Shown here: in pieces, positions 35,201 to 49,442 of the stretch
How positions within the stretch are numbered: position 1 is the stretch's first letter
Layout of the letters: every line of letters begins with the position of its first letter
Assembly: GCA_037893225.1 (NCBI GenBank)
Contig: JAZGUH010000489.1
Location: 558,001 to 622,000 of the forward strand
Length of the DNA stretch: 64,000 bases
Reading direction: 5' to 3'
Origin: Hippasteria phrygiana
Lineage: Eukaryota; Echinodermata; Asteroidea; Valvatida; Goniasteridae
Made by a program: the position numbers and the translations under genes
Notes under the pieces: generated by a model
Told to the model about the DNA's origin: nothing
The model's database searches: none
Seen by the model: the letters and a program-made list of their open reading frames with translations, nothing else

Positions 35201-37217
35201 CCTACGCTGTTTAGTAGATGAGTAAGTCTAACCCTCTCTCTACCTCTGACTCTCCTTCTCTCTTACTCTCACATTCTAACCCGATCACTAGCACTTGCAC
35301 TGTGACACTTGCACTGTGACACTTGCACTGTGACACTTGCACTGTGACACTTGCACTGTGACACTTGCACTGTGACACTTGCACTGTGACACTTGCACTG
35401 TGACACTTGCACTGTGACACTTGCACTGTGACACTTGCACTCTAACACTAATTCTAATATTCCGATCAGTAGCACTTGCACTGTAACACTTGCACTGTAA
35501 CACTTGCACTGTAACACTTGCACTCGAACCTTAACCCTAACACTTGCACTGTAACACTTGAACTCAAACCCTTAACTCTAACACTAATTTTAATATTCTT
35601 AACTCGCTTACTCTATTTTTCCATCAACTTCAGGAGAGATCAACATCCGGCTCCTGGCTGTCAAGACCTCGAGGCCACCCAAGATCATCATGGATAGAAC
35701 TGGAATGGCCTAGTGAGATAGACAGCTTGCAGGCCTAGATCAGCACAATAGACCTACGCTGTTTAGTAGATGAGTAAGTCTAACCCTCTCTCTACCTCTG
35801 ACTCTCCTTCTCTCTTACTCTCACATTCTAACCCGATCACTAGCACTTGCACTGTGACACTTGCACTGTGACACTTGCACTGTGACACTTGCACTGTGAC
35901 ACTTGCACTGTGACACTTGCACTGTGACACTTGCACTCTAACACTAATTCTAATATTCCGATCAGTAGCACTTGCACTGTAACACTTGCACTGTAACACT
36001 TGCACTGTAACACTTGCACTCGAACCTTAACCCTAACACTTGCACTGTAACACTTGAACTCAAACCCTTAACTCTAACACTAATTTTAATATTCCTAACT
36101 CGCTTACATTATTTTTCCATCAACTTCAGGAGAGATCAACATCTGGCTCCTGGCTTTCAAGTCCTCGAGGCCACCCAAGATCATCATGGACAGAACTGGA
36201 ATGGCCTAGTGAGATAGACAGCTTGCAGGCCTAGATCAGCACAATAGACCTACGCTGTTTAGTAGATGAGTAAGTGTAACACTCTCTCTACCTCTGACTC
36301 TCCTTCTCTCTTACTCTCACATTCTAACCCGATCAGTAGCACTTGCACTGTAACACTTGCACTGTAACACTTGCACTGTAACACTTGCACTGTAACACTT
36401 GCACTCGAACCTTAACCCTAACACTTGAACTCAAACCCTTAACTCTAACACTAATTTTAATATTCTTAACTCGCTTACTCTATTTTTCCATCAACTTCAG
36501 GAGAGATCAACATCCGGCTCCTGGCTGTCAAGACCTCGAGGCCACCCAAGATCATCATGAACAGAACTGGAATGGCCTAGTGAGATAGACAGCTTGCAGG
36601 CCTAGATCAGCACAATAGACCTACGCTGTTTAGTAGATGAGTAAGTGTAACACTCTCTCTACCTCTGACTCTCCTTCTCTCTTACTCTCACATTCTAACC
36701 CGATCAGTAGCAGTTGCACTGTAACACTTGCACTGTAACACTTGCACTGTAACACTTGCACTGTAACACTTGCACTCGAACCTTAACCCTAACACTTGAA
36801 CTCAAACCCTTAACTCTAACACTAATTTTAATGTTCTTAACTCGCTTACTCTATTTTTCCATCAACTTCAGGAGAGATCAACATCCGGCTCCTGGCTGTC
36901 AAGACCTCGAGGCCACCCAAGATCATCATGAACAGAACTGGAATGGCCTAGTGAGATAGACAGCTTGCAGGCCTAGATCAGCACAATAGACCTACGCTGT
37001 TTAGTAGATGAGTAAGTGTAACACTCTCTCTACCTCTGACTCTCCTTCTCTCTTACTCTCACATTCTAACCCGATCAGTAGCAGTTGCACTGTAACACTT
37101 GCACTGTAACACTTGCACTGTAACACTTGCACTGTAACACTTGCACTGTAACACTTGCACTGTAACACTTGCACTGTAACACTTGCACTGTAACACTTGC
37201 ACTGTAACACTTGCACT
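32012..37217 (+). repeat. Block 10, family I: A-B-C-B-B-C-B-B-C-D-D
   Basis: Core starts are 32327 A, 32698 B, 33236 C, 33621 B, 34145 B, 34711 C, 35082 B, 35634 B, 36130 C, 36501 D and 36872 D. Core 34145 has the family I CAGATTGCAGG but lacks its usual partner CCACCAAAG, and its leader reads ATTCTCAACTCG, so it is a mosaic. C core 36130 has GGCTTTCAAG, shared with 42312, 54706 and 57491. Confidence 0.9.
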
Positions 37218-37421
37218 CACTCTAAGGGACATGCAATCACATCCAACCAAATTCCATATAGGAAAATATAGAAATTTATATTTTCACATAATTTTCTTCA
37301 GAAGAAAAATGTCTTCATTGCTCTGCAAGCATTTCTTTTCGGCTGCAGCGCTGTTAGTTGTTCACAAATTGCTTGTAAAAATTGCTTTGTGTGACAATGC
37401 CTTAACTCTAACACTTGCCCT
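37218..37421 (+). repeat. 204-bp AT-rich module, copy 11
   Basis: Same sequence as copy 1 by eye. It follows a D-D pair and nine TGTAA units. Its counterpart in the 6.18-kb duplication is copy 13. Confidence 0.85.
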
Positions 37422-39724
37422 CGAACCTTAACCCTAACACTTGAACTCAAACTCTTAACTTTAACACTAATTTTAATATTCCTAACTCGCTTACTCTATT
37501 TTTCCATCAACTTCAGGAGAGATCAACTTCAGAAGAGATCAACATCCGGCTCCTGGCTGTCAAGACCTCAAGGCCACCCAAGATCATCATGGACAGAACT
37601 GGAATGGCCTAGTGAGATAGACAGCTTGCAGGCCTAAATCAGCACAATAGACCTACGCTGTTTAGTAGATGAGTAAGTCTAACACTCTCTCTACCTCTGA
37701 CTCTCCTTCTCTCTTACTCTCACATTCTAACCCGATCAGTAGCACTTGCACTGTAACACTTGCACTGTAACACTTGCACTGTAACACTTGCACTGTAACA
37801 CTTGCACTGTAACACTTGCACTCGAACCTTAACCCTAACACTTGAACTCAAACCCTTAACTCTAACACTAATTTTAATATTCTTAACTCGCTTACTCTAT
37901 TTTTCCATCAACTTCAGGAGAGATCAACATCCGGCTCCTGGCTGTCAAGACCTCGAGGCCACCCAAGATCATCATGGATAGAACTGGAATGGCCTAGTGA
38001 GATAGACAGCTTGCAGGCCTAGATCAGCACAATAGACCTACGCTGTTTAGTAGATGAGTAAGTCTAACCCTCTCTCTACCTCTGACTCTCCTTCTCTCTT
38101 ACTCTCACATTCTAACCCGATCACTAGCACTTGCACTGTGACACTTGCACTGTGACACTTGCACTGTGACACTTGCACTGTGACACTTGCACTGTGACAC
38201 TTGCACTGTGACACTTGCACTGTGACACTTGCACTGTGACACTTGCACTGTGACACTTGCACTCTAACACTAATTCTAATATTCCGATCAGTAGCACTTG
38301 CACTGTAACACTTGCACTGTAACACTTGCAGTCGAACCTTAACCCTAACACTTGCACTGTAACACTTGAACTCAAACCCTTAACTCTAACACTAATTTTA
38401 ATATTCCTAACTCGCTTACATTATTTTTCCATCAACTTCAGGAGAGATCAACATCTGGCTCCTGGCTGTCAAGTCCTCGAGGCCACCCAAGATCATCATG
38501 GACAGAACTGGAATGGCCTAGTGAGATAGACAGCTTGCAGGCCTAGATCAGCACAATAGACCTACGCTGTTTAGTAGATGAGTAAGTGTAACACTCTCTC
38601 TACCTCTGACTCTCCTTCTCTCTTACTCTCACATTCTAACCCGATCAGTAGCACTTGCACTGTAACACTTGCACTGTAACACTTGCACTGTAACACTTGC
38701 ACTGTAACACTTGCACTCGAACCTTAACCCTAACACTTGAACTCAAACCCTTAACTCTAACACTAATTTTAATATTCTTAACTCGCTTACTCTATTTTTC
38801 CATCAACTTCAGGAGAGATCAACATCCGGCTCCTGGCTGTCAAGACCTCGAGGCCACCCAAGATCATCATGGATAGAACTGGAATGGCCTAGTGAGATAG
38901 ACAGCTTGCAGGCCTAGATCAGCACAATAGACCTACGCTGTTTAGTAGATGAGTAAGTCTAACCCTCTCTCTACCTCTGACTCTCCTTCTCTCTTACTCT
39001 CACATTCTAACCCGATCACTAGTACTTGCACTGTGACACTTGCACTGTGACACTTGCACTGTGACACTTGCACTGTGACACTTGCACTGTGACACTTGCA
39101 CTGTGACACTTGCACTGTGACACTTGCACTGTGACACTTGCACTGTGACACTTGCACTGTGACACTTGCACTGTGACACTTGCACTCTAACACTAATTCT
39201 AATATTCCGATCAGTAGCACTTGCACTGTAACACTTGCACTGTAACACTTGCACTGTAACACTTGCACTCGAACCTTAACCCTAACACTTGCACTGTAAC
39301 ACTTGAACTCAAACCCTTAACTCTAACACTAATTTTAATATTCTTAACTCGCTTACTCTATTTTTCCATCAACTTCAGGAGAGATCAACATCCGGCTCCT
39401 GGCTGTCAAGACCTCGAGGCCACCCAAGATCATCATGGATAGAACTGGAATGGCCTAGTGAGATAGACAGCTTGCAGGCCTAGATCAGCACAATAGACCT
39501 ACGCTGTTTAGTAGATGAGTAAGTCTAACCCTCTCTCTACCTCTGACTCTCCTTCTCTCTTACTCTCACATTCTAACCCGATCACTAGCACTTGCACTGT
39601 GACACTTGCACTGTGACACTTGCACCGTGACACTTGCACTGTGACACTTGCACTGTGACACTTGCACTGTGACACTTGCACTGTGACACTTGCACTGTGA
39701 CACTTGCACTGTAACACTTGCACT
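37218..39724 (+). repeat. Block 11, family II: A-B-C-B-B
   Basis: Core starts are 37533 A, 37918 B, 38442 C, 38813 B and 39379 B. It lies inside the 6.18-kb duplication. The CACCGTGA unit (C at 39626) matches that of blocks 5 and 13. Confidence 0.9.
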
Positions 39725-39928
39725 CACTCTAAGGGACATGCAATCACATCCAACCAAATTCCATATAGGAAAATATAGAAATTTATATTTTCACATAATT
39801 TTCTTCAGAAGAAAAATGTCTTCATTGCTCTGCAAGCATTTCTTTTCGGCTGCAGCGCTGTTAGTTGTTCACAAATTGCTTGTAAAAATTGCTTTGTGTG
39901 ACAATGCCTTAACTCTAACACTTGCCCT
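39725..39928 (+). repeat. 204-bp AT-rich module, copy 12
   Basis: Same sequence as copy 1 by eye. It follows a B cassette whose tract includes the CACCGTGA unit. Its counterpart in the duplication is copy 14. Confidence 0.85.
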
Positions 39929-42900
39929 CGAACCTTAACCCTAACACTTGAACTCAAACTCTTAACTTTAACACTAATTTTAATATTCCTAACTCGCTTA
40001 CTCTATTTTTCCATCAACTTCAGGAGAGATCAACTTCAGAAGAGATCAACATCCGGCTCCTGGCTGTCAAGACCTCAAGGCCACCCAAGATCATCATGGA
40101 CAGAACTGGAATGGCCTAGTGAGATAGACAGCTTGCAGGCCTAAATCAGCACAATAGACCTACGCTGTTTAGTAGATGAGTAAGTCTAACACTCTCTCTA
40201 CCTCTGACTCTCCTTCTCTCTTACTCTCACATTCTAACCCGATCAGTAGCACTTGCACTGTAACACTTGCACTGTAACACTTGCACTGTAACACTTGCAC
40301 TGTAACACTTGCACTCGAACCTTAACCCTAACACTTGAACTCAAACCCTTAACTCTAACACTAATTTTAATATTCTTAACTCGCTTACTCTATTTTTCCA
40401 TCAACTTCAGGAGAGATCAACATCCGGCTCCTGGCTGTCAAGACCTCGAGGCCACCCAAGATCATCATGGATAGAACTGGAATGGCCTAGTGAGATAGAC
40501 AGCTTGCAGGCCTAGATCAGCACAATAGACCTACGCTGTTTAGTAGATGAGTAAGTCTAACCCTCTCTCTACCTCTGACTCTCCTTCTCTCTTACTCTCA
40601 CATTCTAACCCGATCACTAGCACTTGCACTGTGACACTTGCACTGTGACACTTGCACTGTGACACTTGCACTGTGACACTTGCACTGTGACACTTGCACT
40701 GTGACACTTGCACTGTGACACTTGCACTGTGACACTTGCACTGTGACACTTGCACTCTAACACTAATTCTAATATTCCGATCAGTAGCACTTGCACTGTA
40801 ACACTTGCACTGTAACACTTGCACTGTAACACTTGCAGTCGAACCTTAACCCTAACACTTGCACTGTAACACTTGAACTCAAACCCTTAACTCTAACACT
40901 AATTTTAATATTCCTAACTCGCTTACATTATTTTTCCATCAACTTCAGGAGAGATCAACATCTGGCTCCTGGCTGTCAAGTCCTCGAGGCCACCCAAGAT
41001 CATCATGGACAGAACTGGAATGGCCTAGTGAGATAGACAGCTTGCAGGCCTAGATCAGCACAATAGACCTACGCTGTTTAGTAGATGAGTAAGTGTAACA
41101 CTCTCTCTACCTCTGACTCTCCTTCTCTCTTACTCTCACATTCTAACCCGATCAGTAGCACTTGCACTGTAACACTTGCACTGTAACACTTGCACTGTAA
41201 CACTTGCACTGTAACACTTGCACTCGAACCTTAACCCTAACACTTGAACTCAAACCCTTAACTCTAACACTAATTTTAATATTCTTAACTCGCTTACTCT
41301 ATTTTTCCATCAACTTCAGGAGAGATCAACATCCGGCTCCTGGCTGTCAAGACCTCGAGGCCACCCAAGATCATCATGGATAGAACTGGAATGGCCTAGT
41401 GAGATAGACAGCTTGCAGGCCTAGATCAGCACAATAGACCTACGCTGTTTAGTAGATGAGTAAGTCTAACCCTCTCTCTACCTCTGACTCTCCTTCTCTC
41501 TTACTCTCACATTCTAACCCGATCACTAGTACTTGCACTGTGACACTTGCACTGTGACACTTGCACTGTGACACTTGCACTGTGACACTTGCACTGTGAC
41601 ACTTGCACTGTGACACTTGCACTCTAACACTAATTCTAATATTCCGATCAGTAGCACTTGCACTGTAACACTTGCACTGTAACACTTGCACTGTAACACT
41701 TGCACTCGAACCTTAACCCTAACACTTGCACTGTAACACTTGAACTCAAACCCTGAACTCTAACACTAATTTTAATATTCTTAACTCGCTTACTCTATTT
41801 TTCCATCAACTTCAGGAGAGATCAACATCCGGCTCCTGGCTGTCAAGACCTCGAGGCCACCCAAGATCATCATGGATAGAACTGGAATGGCCTAGTGAGA
41901 TAGACAGCTTGCAGGCCTAGATCAGCACAATAGACCTACGCTGTTTAGTAGATGAGTAAGTCTAACCCTCTCTCTACCTCTGACTCTCCTTCTCTCTTAC
42001 TCTCACATTCTAACCCGATCACTAGCACTTGCACTGTGACACTTGCACTGTGACACTTGCACTGTGACACTTGCACTGTGACACTTGCACTGTGACACTT
42101 GCACTGTGACACTTGCACTCTAACACTAATTCTAATATTCCGATCAGTAGCACTTGCACTGTAACACTTGCACTGTAACACTTGCACTGTAACACTTGCA
42201 CTCGAACCTTAACCCTAACACTTGCACTGTAACACTTGAACTCAAACCCTGAACTCTAACACTAATTTTAATATTCCTAACTCGCTTACATTATTTTTCC
42301 ATCAACTTCAGGAGAGATCAACATCTGGCTCCTGGCTTTCAAGTCCTCGAGGCCACCCAAGATCATCATGGACAGAACTGGAATGGCCTAGTGAGATAGA
42401 CAGCTTGCAGGCCTAGATCAGCACAATAGACCTACGCTGTTTAGTAGATGAGTAAGTGTAACACTCTCTCTACCTCTGACTCTCCTTCTCTCTTACTCTC
42501 ACATTCTAACCCGATCAGTAGCACTTGCACTGTAACACTTGCACTGTAACACTTGCACTGTAACACTTGCACTGTAACACTTGCACTCGAACCTTAACCC
42601 TAACACTTGAACTCAAACCCTTAACTCTAACACTAATTTTAATATTCTTAACTCGCTTACTCTATTTTTCCATCAACTTCAGGAGAGATCAACATCCGGC
42701 TCCTGGCTGTCAAGACCTCGAGGCCACCCAAGATCATCATGAACAGAACTGGAATGGCCTAGTGAGATAGACAGCTTGCAGGCCTAGATCAGCACAATAG
42801 ACCTACGCTGTTTAGTAGATGAGTAAGTGTAACACTCTCTCTACCTCTGACTCTCCTTCTCTCTTACTCTCACATTCTAACCCGATCAGTAGCAGTTGCA

Positions 42901-43399
42901 CTGTAACACTTGCACTGTAACACTTGCACTGTAACACTTGCACTGTAACACTTGCACTCGAACCTTAACCCTAACACTTGAACTCAAACCCTTAACTCTA
43001 ACACTAATTTTAATGTTCTTAACTCGCTTACTCTATTTTTCCATCAACTTCAGGAGAGATCAACATCCGGCTCCTGGCTGTCAAGACCTCGAGGCCACCC
43101 AAGATCATCATGAACAGAACTGGAATGGCCTAGTGAGATAGACAGCTTGCAGGCCTAGATCAGCACAATAGACCTACGCTGTTTAGTAGATGAGTAAGTG
43201 TAACACTCTCTCTACCTCTGACTCTCCTTCTCTCTTACTCTCACATTCTAACCCGATCAGTAGCAGTTGCACTGTAACACTTGCACTGTAACACTTGCAC
43301 TGTAACACTTGCACTGTAACACTTGCACTGTAACACTTGCACTGTAACACTTGCACTGTAACACTTGCACTGTAACACTTGCACTGTAACACTTGCACT
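39725..43399 (+). repeat. Block 12, family II: A-B-C-B-B-C-D-D
   Basis: Core starts are 40040 A, 40411 B, 40949 C, 41320 B, 41816 B, 42312 C, 42683 D and 43054 D. The D-D end with GAACAG cores and AATGTTCTTA (G at 43015) repeats the end of block 10 at an offset of 6182 bp. C core 42312 combines GGCTTTCAAG with CCCTGAACTC in its leader. Confidence 0.9.
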
Positions 43400-43603
43400 C
43401 ACTCTAAGGGACATGCAATCACATCCAACCAAATTCCATATAGGAAAATATAGAAATTTATATTTTCACATAATTTTCTTCAGAAGAAAAATGTCTTCAT
43501 TGCTCTGCAAGCATTTCTTTTCGGCTGCAGCGCTGTTAGTTGTTCACAAATTGCTTGTAAAAATTGCTTTGTGTGACAATGCCTTAACTCTAACACTTGC
43601 CCT
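43400..43603 (+). repeat. 204-bp AT-rich module, copy 13
   Basis: Same sequence as copy 1 by eye. It follows a D-D pair with nine TGTAA units and duplicates copy 11. Confidence 0.85.
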
Positions 43604-45892
43604 CGAACCTTAACCCTAACACTTGAACTCAAACTCTTAACTTTAACACTAATTTTAATATTCCTAACTCGCTTACTCTATTTTTCCATCAACTTCAGGA
43701 GAGATCAACTTCAGAAGAGATCAACATCCGGCTCCTGGCTGTCAAGACCTCAAGGCCACCCAAGATCATCATGGACAGAACTGGAATGGCCTAGTGAGAT
43801 AGACAGCTTGCAGGCCTAAATCAGCACAATAGACCTACGCTGTTTAGTAGATGAGTAAGTCTAACACTCTCTCTACCTCTGACTCTCCTTCTCTCTTACT
43901 CTCACATTCTAACCCGATCAGTAGCACTTGCACTGTAACACTTGCACTGTAACACTTGCACTGTAACACTTGCACTGTAACACTTGCACTGTAACACTTG
44001 CACTCGAACCTTAACCCTAACACTTGAACTCAAACCCTTAACTCTAACACTAATTTTAATATTCTTAACTCGCTTACTCTATTTTTCCATCAACTTCAGG
44101 AGAGATCAACATCCGGCTCCTGGCTGTCAAGACCTCGAGGCCACCCAAGATCATCATGGATAGAACTGGAATGGCCTAGTGAGATAGACAGCTTGCAGGC
44201 CTAGATCAGCACAATAGACCTACGCTGTTTAGTAGATGAGTAAGTCTAACCCTCTCTCTACCTCTGACTCTCCTTCTCTCTTACTCTCACATTCTAACCC
44301 GATCACTAGCACTTGCACTGTGACACTTGCACTGTGACACTTGCACTGTGACACTTGCACTGTGACACTTGCACTGTGACACTTGCACTGTGACACTTGC
44401 ACTGTGACACTTGCACTGTGACACTTGCACTCTAACACTAATTCTAATATTCCGATCAGTAGCACTTGCACTGTAACACTTGCACTGTAACACTTGCAGT
44501 CGAACCTTAACCCTAACACTTGCACTGTAACACTTGAACTCAAACCCTTAACTCTAACACTAATTTTAATATTCCTAACTCGCTTACATTATTTTTCCAT
44601 CAACTTCAGGAGAGATCAACATCTGGCTCCTGGCTGTCAAGTCCTCGAGGCCACCCAAGATCATCATGGACAGAACTGGAATGGCCTAGTGAGATAGACA
44701 GCTTGCAGGCCTAGATCAGCACAATAGACCTACGCTGTTTAGTAGATGAGTAAGTGTAACACTCTCTCTACCTCTGACTCTCCTTCTCTCTTACTCTCAC
44801 ATTCTAACCCGATCAGTAGCACTTGCACTGTAACACTTGCACTGTAACACTTGCACTGTAACACTTGCACTGTAACACTTGCACTCGAACCTTAACCCTA
44901 ACACTTGAACTCAAACCCTTAACTCTAACACTAATTTTAATATTCTTAACTCGCTTACTCTATTTTTCCATCAACTTCAGGAGAGATCAACATCCGGCTC
45001 CTGGCTGTCAAGACCTCGAGGCCACCCAAGATCATCATGGATAGAACTGGAATGGCCTAGTGAGATAGACAGCTTGCAGGCCTAGATCAGCACAATAGAC
45101 CTACGCTGTTTAGTAGATGAGTAAGTCTAACCCTCTCTCTACCTCTGACTCTCCTTCTCTCTTACTCTCACATTCTAACCCGATCACTAGTACTTGCACT
45201 GTGACACTTGCACTGTGACACTTGCACTGTGACACTTGCACTGTGACACTTGCACTGTGACACTTGCACTGTGACACTTGCACTGTGACACTTGCACTGT
45301 GACACTTGCACTGTGACACTTGCACTGTGACACTTGCACTGTGACACTTGCACTCTAACACTAATTCTAATATTCCGATCAGTAGCACTTGCACTGTAAC
45401 ACTTGCACTGTAACACTTGCACTGTAACACTTGCACTCGAACCTTAACCCTAACACTTGCACTGTAACACTTGAACTCAAACCCTTAACTCTAACACTAA
45501 TTTTAATATTCTTAACTCGCTTACTCTATTTTTCCATCAACTTCAGGAGAGATCAACATCCGGCTCCTGGCTGTCAAGACCTCGAGGCCACCCAAGATCA
45601 TCATGGATAGAACTGGAATGGCCTAGTGAGATAGACAGCTTGCAGGCCTAGATCAGCACAATAGACCTACGCTGTTTAGTAGATGAGTAAGTCTAACCCT
45701 CTCTCTACCTCTGACTCTCCTTCTCTCTTACTCTCACATTCTAACCCGATCACTAGCACTTGCACTGTGACACTTGCACTGTGACACTTGCACCGTGACA
45801 CTTGCACTGTGACACTTGCACTGTGACACTTGCACTGTGACACTTGCACTGTGACACTTGCACTGTGACACTTGCACTGTAACACTTGCACT
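43400..45892 (+). repeat. Block 13, family II: A-B-C-B-B
   Basis: Core starts are 43715 A, 44100 B, 44610 C, 44981 B and 45547 B. It is the duplicate of block 11, one 14-bp unit shorter between 44100 and 44610. The CACCGTGA unit has its changed C at 45794. Confidence 0.9.
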
Positions 45893-46096
45893 CACTCTAA
45901 GGGACATGCAATCACATCCAACCAAATTCCATATAGGAAAATATAGAAATTTATATTTTCACATAATTTTCTTCAGAAGAAAAATGTCTTCATTGCTCTG
46001 CAAGCATTTCTTTTCGGCTGCAGCGCTGTTAGTTGTTCACAAATTGCTTGTAAAAATTGCTTTGTGTGACAATGCCTTAACTCTAACACTTGCCCT
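45893..46096 (+). repeat. 204-bp AT-rich module, copy 14
   Basis: Same sequence as copy 1 by eye. It follows a B cassette with eight TGTGA-type units (one CACCGTGA) and one TGTAA unit, and duplicates copy 12. Confidence 0.85.
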
Positions 46097-49000
46097 CGAA
46101 CCTTAACCCTAACACTTGAACTCAAACTCTTAACTTTAACACTAATTTTAATATTCCTAACTCGCTTACTCTATTTTTCCATCAACTTCAGGAGAGATCA
46201 ACTTCAGAAGAGATCAACATCCGGCTCCTGGCTGTCAAGACCTCAAGGCCACCCAAGATCATCATGGACAGAACTGGAATGGCCTAGTGAGATAGACAGC
46301 TTGCAGGCCTAAATCAGCACAATAGACCTACGCTGTTTAGTAGATGAGTAAGTCTAACACTCTCTCTACCTCTGACTCTCCTTCTCTCTTACTCTCACAT
46401 TCTAACCCGATCAGTAGCACTTGCACTGTAACACTTGCACTGTAACACTTGCACTGTAACACTTGCACTGTAACACTTGCACTCGAACCTTAACCCTAAC
46501 ACTTGAACTCAAACCCTTAACTCTAACACTAATTTTAATATTCTTAACTCGCTTACTCTATTTTTCCATCAACTTCAGGAGAGATCAACATCCGGCTCCT
46601 GGCTGTCAAGACCTCGAGGCCACCCAAGATCATCATGGATAGAACTGGAATGGCCTAGTGAGATAGACAGCTTGCAGGCCTAGATCAGCACAATAGACCT
46701 ACGCTGTTTAGTAGATGAGTAAGTCTAACCCTCTCTCTACCTCTGACTCTCCTTCTCTCTTACTCTCACATTCTAACCCGATCACTAGCACTTGCACTGT
46801 GACACTTGCACTGTGACACTTGCACTGTGACACTTGCACTGTGACACTTGCACTGTGACACTTGCACTGTGACACTTGCACTGTGACACTTGCACTGTGA
46901 CACTTGCACTGTGACACTTGCACTCTAACACTAATTCTAATATTCCGATCAGTAGCACTTGCACTGTAACACTTGCACTGTAACACTTGCACTGTAACAC
47001 TTGCACTGTAACACTTGCAGTCGAACCTTAACCCTAACACTTGCACTGTAACACTTGAACTCAAACCCTTAACTCTAACACTAATTTTAATATTCCTAAC
47101 TCGCTTACATTATTTTTCCATCAACTTCAGGAGAGATCAACATCTGGCTCCTGGCTGTCAAGTCCTCGAGGCCACCCAAGATCATCATGGACAGAACTGG
47201 AATGGCCTAGTGAGATAGACAGCTTGCAGGCCTAGATCAGCACAATAGACCTACGCTGTTTAGTAGATGAGTAAGTGTAACACTCTCTCTACCTCTGACT
47301 CTCCTTCTCTCTTACTCTCACATTCTAACCCGATCAGTAGCACTTGCACTGTAACACTTGCACTGTAACACTTGCACTGTAACACTTGCACTGTAACACT
47401 TGCACTCGAACCTTAACCCTAACACTTGAACTCAAACCCTTAACTCTAACACTAATTTTAATATTCTTAACTCGCTTACTCTATTTTTCCATCAACTTCA
47501 GGAGAGATCAACATCCGGCTCCTGGCTGTCAAGACCTCGAGGCCACCCAAGATCATCATGGATAGAACTGGAATGGCCTAGTGAGATAGACAGCTTGCAG
47601 GCCTAGATCAGCACAATAGACCTACGCTGTTTAGTAGATGAGTAAGTCTAACCCTCTCTCTACCTCTGACTCTCCTTCTCTCTTACTCTCACATTCTAAC
47701 CCGATCACTAGTACTTGCACTGTGACACTTGCACTGTGACACTTGCACTGTGACACTTGCACTGTGACACTTGCACTGTGACACTTGCACTGTGACACTT
47801 GCACTCTAACACTAATTCTAATATTCCGATCAGTAGCACTTGCACTGTAACACTTGCACTGTAACACTTGCACTGTAACACTTGCACTCGAACCTTAACC
47901 CTAACACTTGCACTGTAACACTTGAACTCAAACCCTGAACTCTAACACTAATTTTAATATTCTTAACTCGCTTACTCTATTTTTCCATCAACTTCAGGAG
48001 AGATCAACATCCGGCTCCTGGCTGTCAAGACCTCGAGGCCACCCAAGATCATCATGGATAGAACTGGAATGGCCTAGTGAGATAGACAGCTTGCAGGCCT
48101 AGATCAGCACAATAGACCTACGCTGTTTAGTAGATGAGTAAGTCTAACCCTCTCTCTACCTCTGACTCTCCTTCTCTCTTACTCTCACATTCTAACCCGA
48201 TCACTAGCACTTGCACTGTGACACTTGCACTGTGACACTTGCACTGTGACACTTGCACTGTGACACTTGCACTGTGACACTTGCACTGTGACACTTGCAC
48301 TGTGACACTTGCACTGTGACACTTGCACTGTGACACTTGCACTCTAACACTAATTCTAATATTCCGATCAGTAGCACTTGCACTGTAACACTTGCACTGT
48401 AACACTTGCACTGTAACACTTGCACTCGAACCTTAACCCTAACACTTGCACTGTAACACTTGAACTCAAACCCTTAACTCTAACACTAATTTTAATATTC
48501 CTAACTCGCTTACATTATTTTTCCATCAACTTCAGGAGAGATCAACATCTGGCTCCTGGCTGTCAAGTCCTCGAGGCCACCCAAGATCATCATGGACAGA
48601 ACTGGAATGGCCTAGTGAGATAGACAGCTTGCAGGCCTAGATCAGCACAATAGACCTACGCTGTTTAGTAGATGAGTAAGTGTAACACTCTCTCTACCTC
48701 TGACTCTCCTTCTCTCTTACTCTCACATTCTAACCCGATCAGTAGCACTTGCACTGTAACACTTGCACTGTAACACTTGCACTGTAACACTTGCACTGTA
48801 ACACTTGCACTCGAACCTTAACCCTAACACTTGAACTCAAACCCTTAACTCTAACACTAATTTTAATATTCTTAACTCGCTTACTCTATTTTTCCATCAA
48901 CTTCAGGAGAGATCAACATCCGGCTCCTGGCTGTCAAGACCTCGAGGCCACCCAAGATCATCATGGACAGAACTGGAATGGCCTAGTGAGATAGACAGCT

Positions 49001-49238
49001 TGCAGGCCTAGATCAGCACAATAGACCTACGCTGTTTAGTAGATGAGTAAGTGTAACACTCTCTCTACCTCTGACTCTCCTTCTCTCTTACTCTCACATT
49101 CTAACCCGATCAGTAGCAGTTGCACTGTAACACTTGCACTGTAACACTTGCACTGTAACACTTGCACTGTAACACTTGCACTGTAACACTTGCACTGTAA
49201 CACTTGCACTGTAACACTTGCACTGTAACACTTGCACT
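45893..49238 (+). repeat. Block 14, family II: A-B-C-B-B-C-D
   Basis: Core starts are 46208 A, 46579 B, 47131 C, 47502 B, 47998 B, 48536 C and 48907 D. It has the same order as blocks 8 and 9. Its first part duplicates block 12, and the match is lost after about 48000, where C core 48536 lacks the GGCTTTCAAG change of 42312. Confidence 0.9.
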
Positions 49239-49442
49239 CACTCTAAGGGACATGCAATCACATCCAACCAAATTCCATATAGGAAAATATAGAAATTTAT
49301 ATTTTCACATAATTTTCTTCAGAAGAAAAATGTCTTCATTGCTCTGCAAGCATTTCTTTTCGGCTGCAGCGCTGTTAGTTGTTCACAAATTGCTTGTAAA
49401 AATTGCTTTGTGTGACAATGCCTTAACTCTAACACTTGCCCT
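49239..49442 (+). repeat. 204-bp AT-rich module, copy 15
   Basis: Same sequence as copy 1 by eye. It follows a D cassette with eight TGTAA units. The next module is 10.9 kb away. Confidence 0.85.

Larger units (their letters stand above)
36130..48180 (+). repeat. Large tandem duplication with about 6.18-kb period
   Basis: Core starts from 36130 to 41816 recur at +6182 or +6168 from 42312 to 47998. Shared private changes include GGCTTTCAAG (36130, 42312), AATGTTCTTA (G at 36833 and 43015), GAACAG in the D-D pairs and CACCGTGA (39626, 45794). The 14-bp offsets mark one gained or lost minisatellite unit. Boundaries are approximate because flanking cassettes are also related. Confidence 0.82.
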
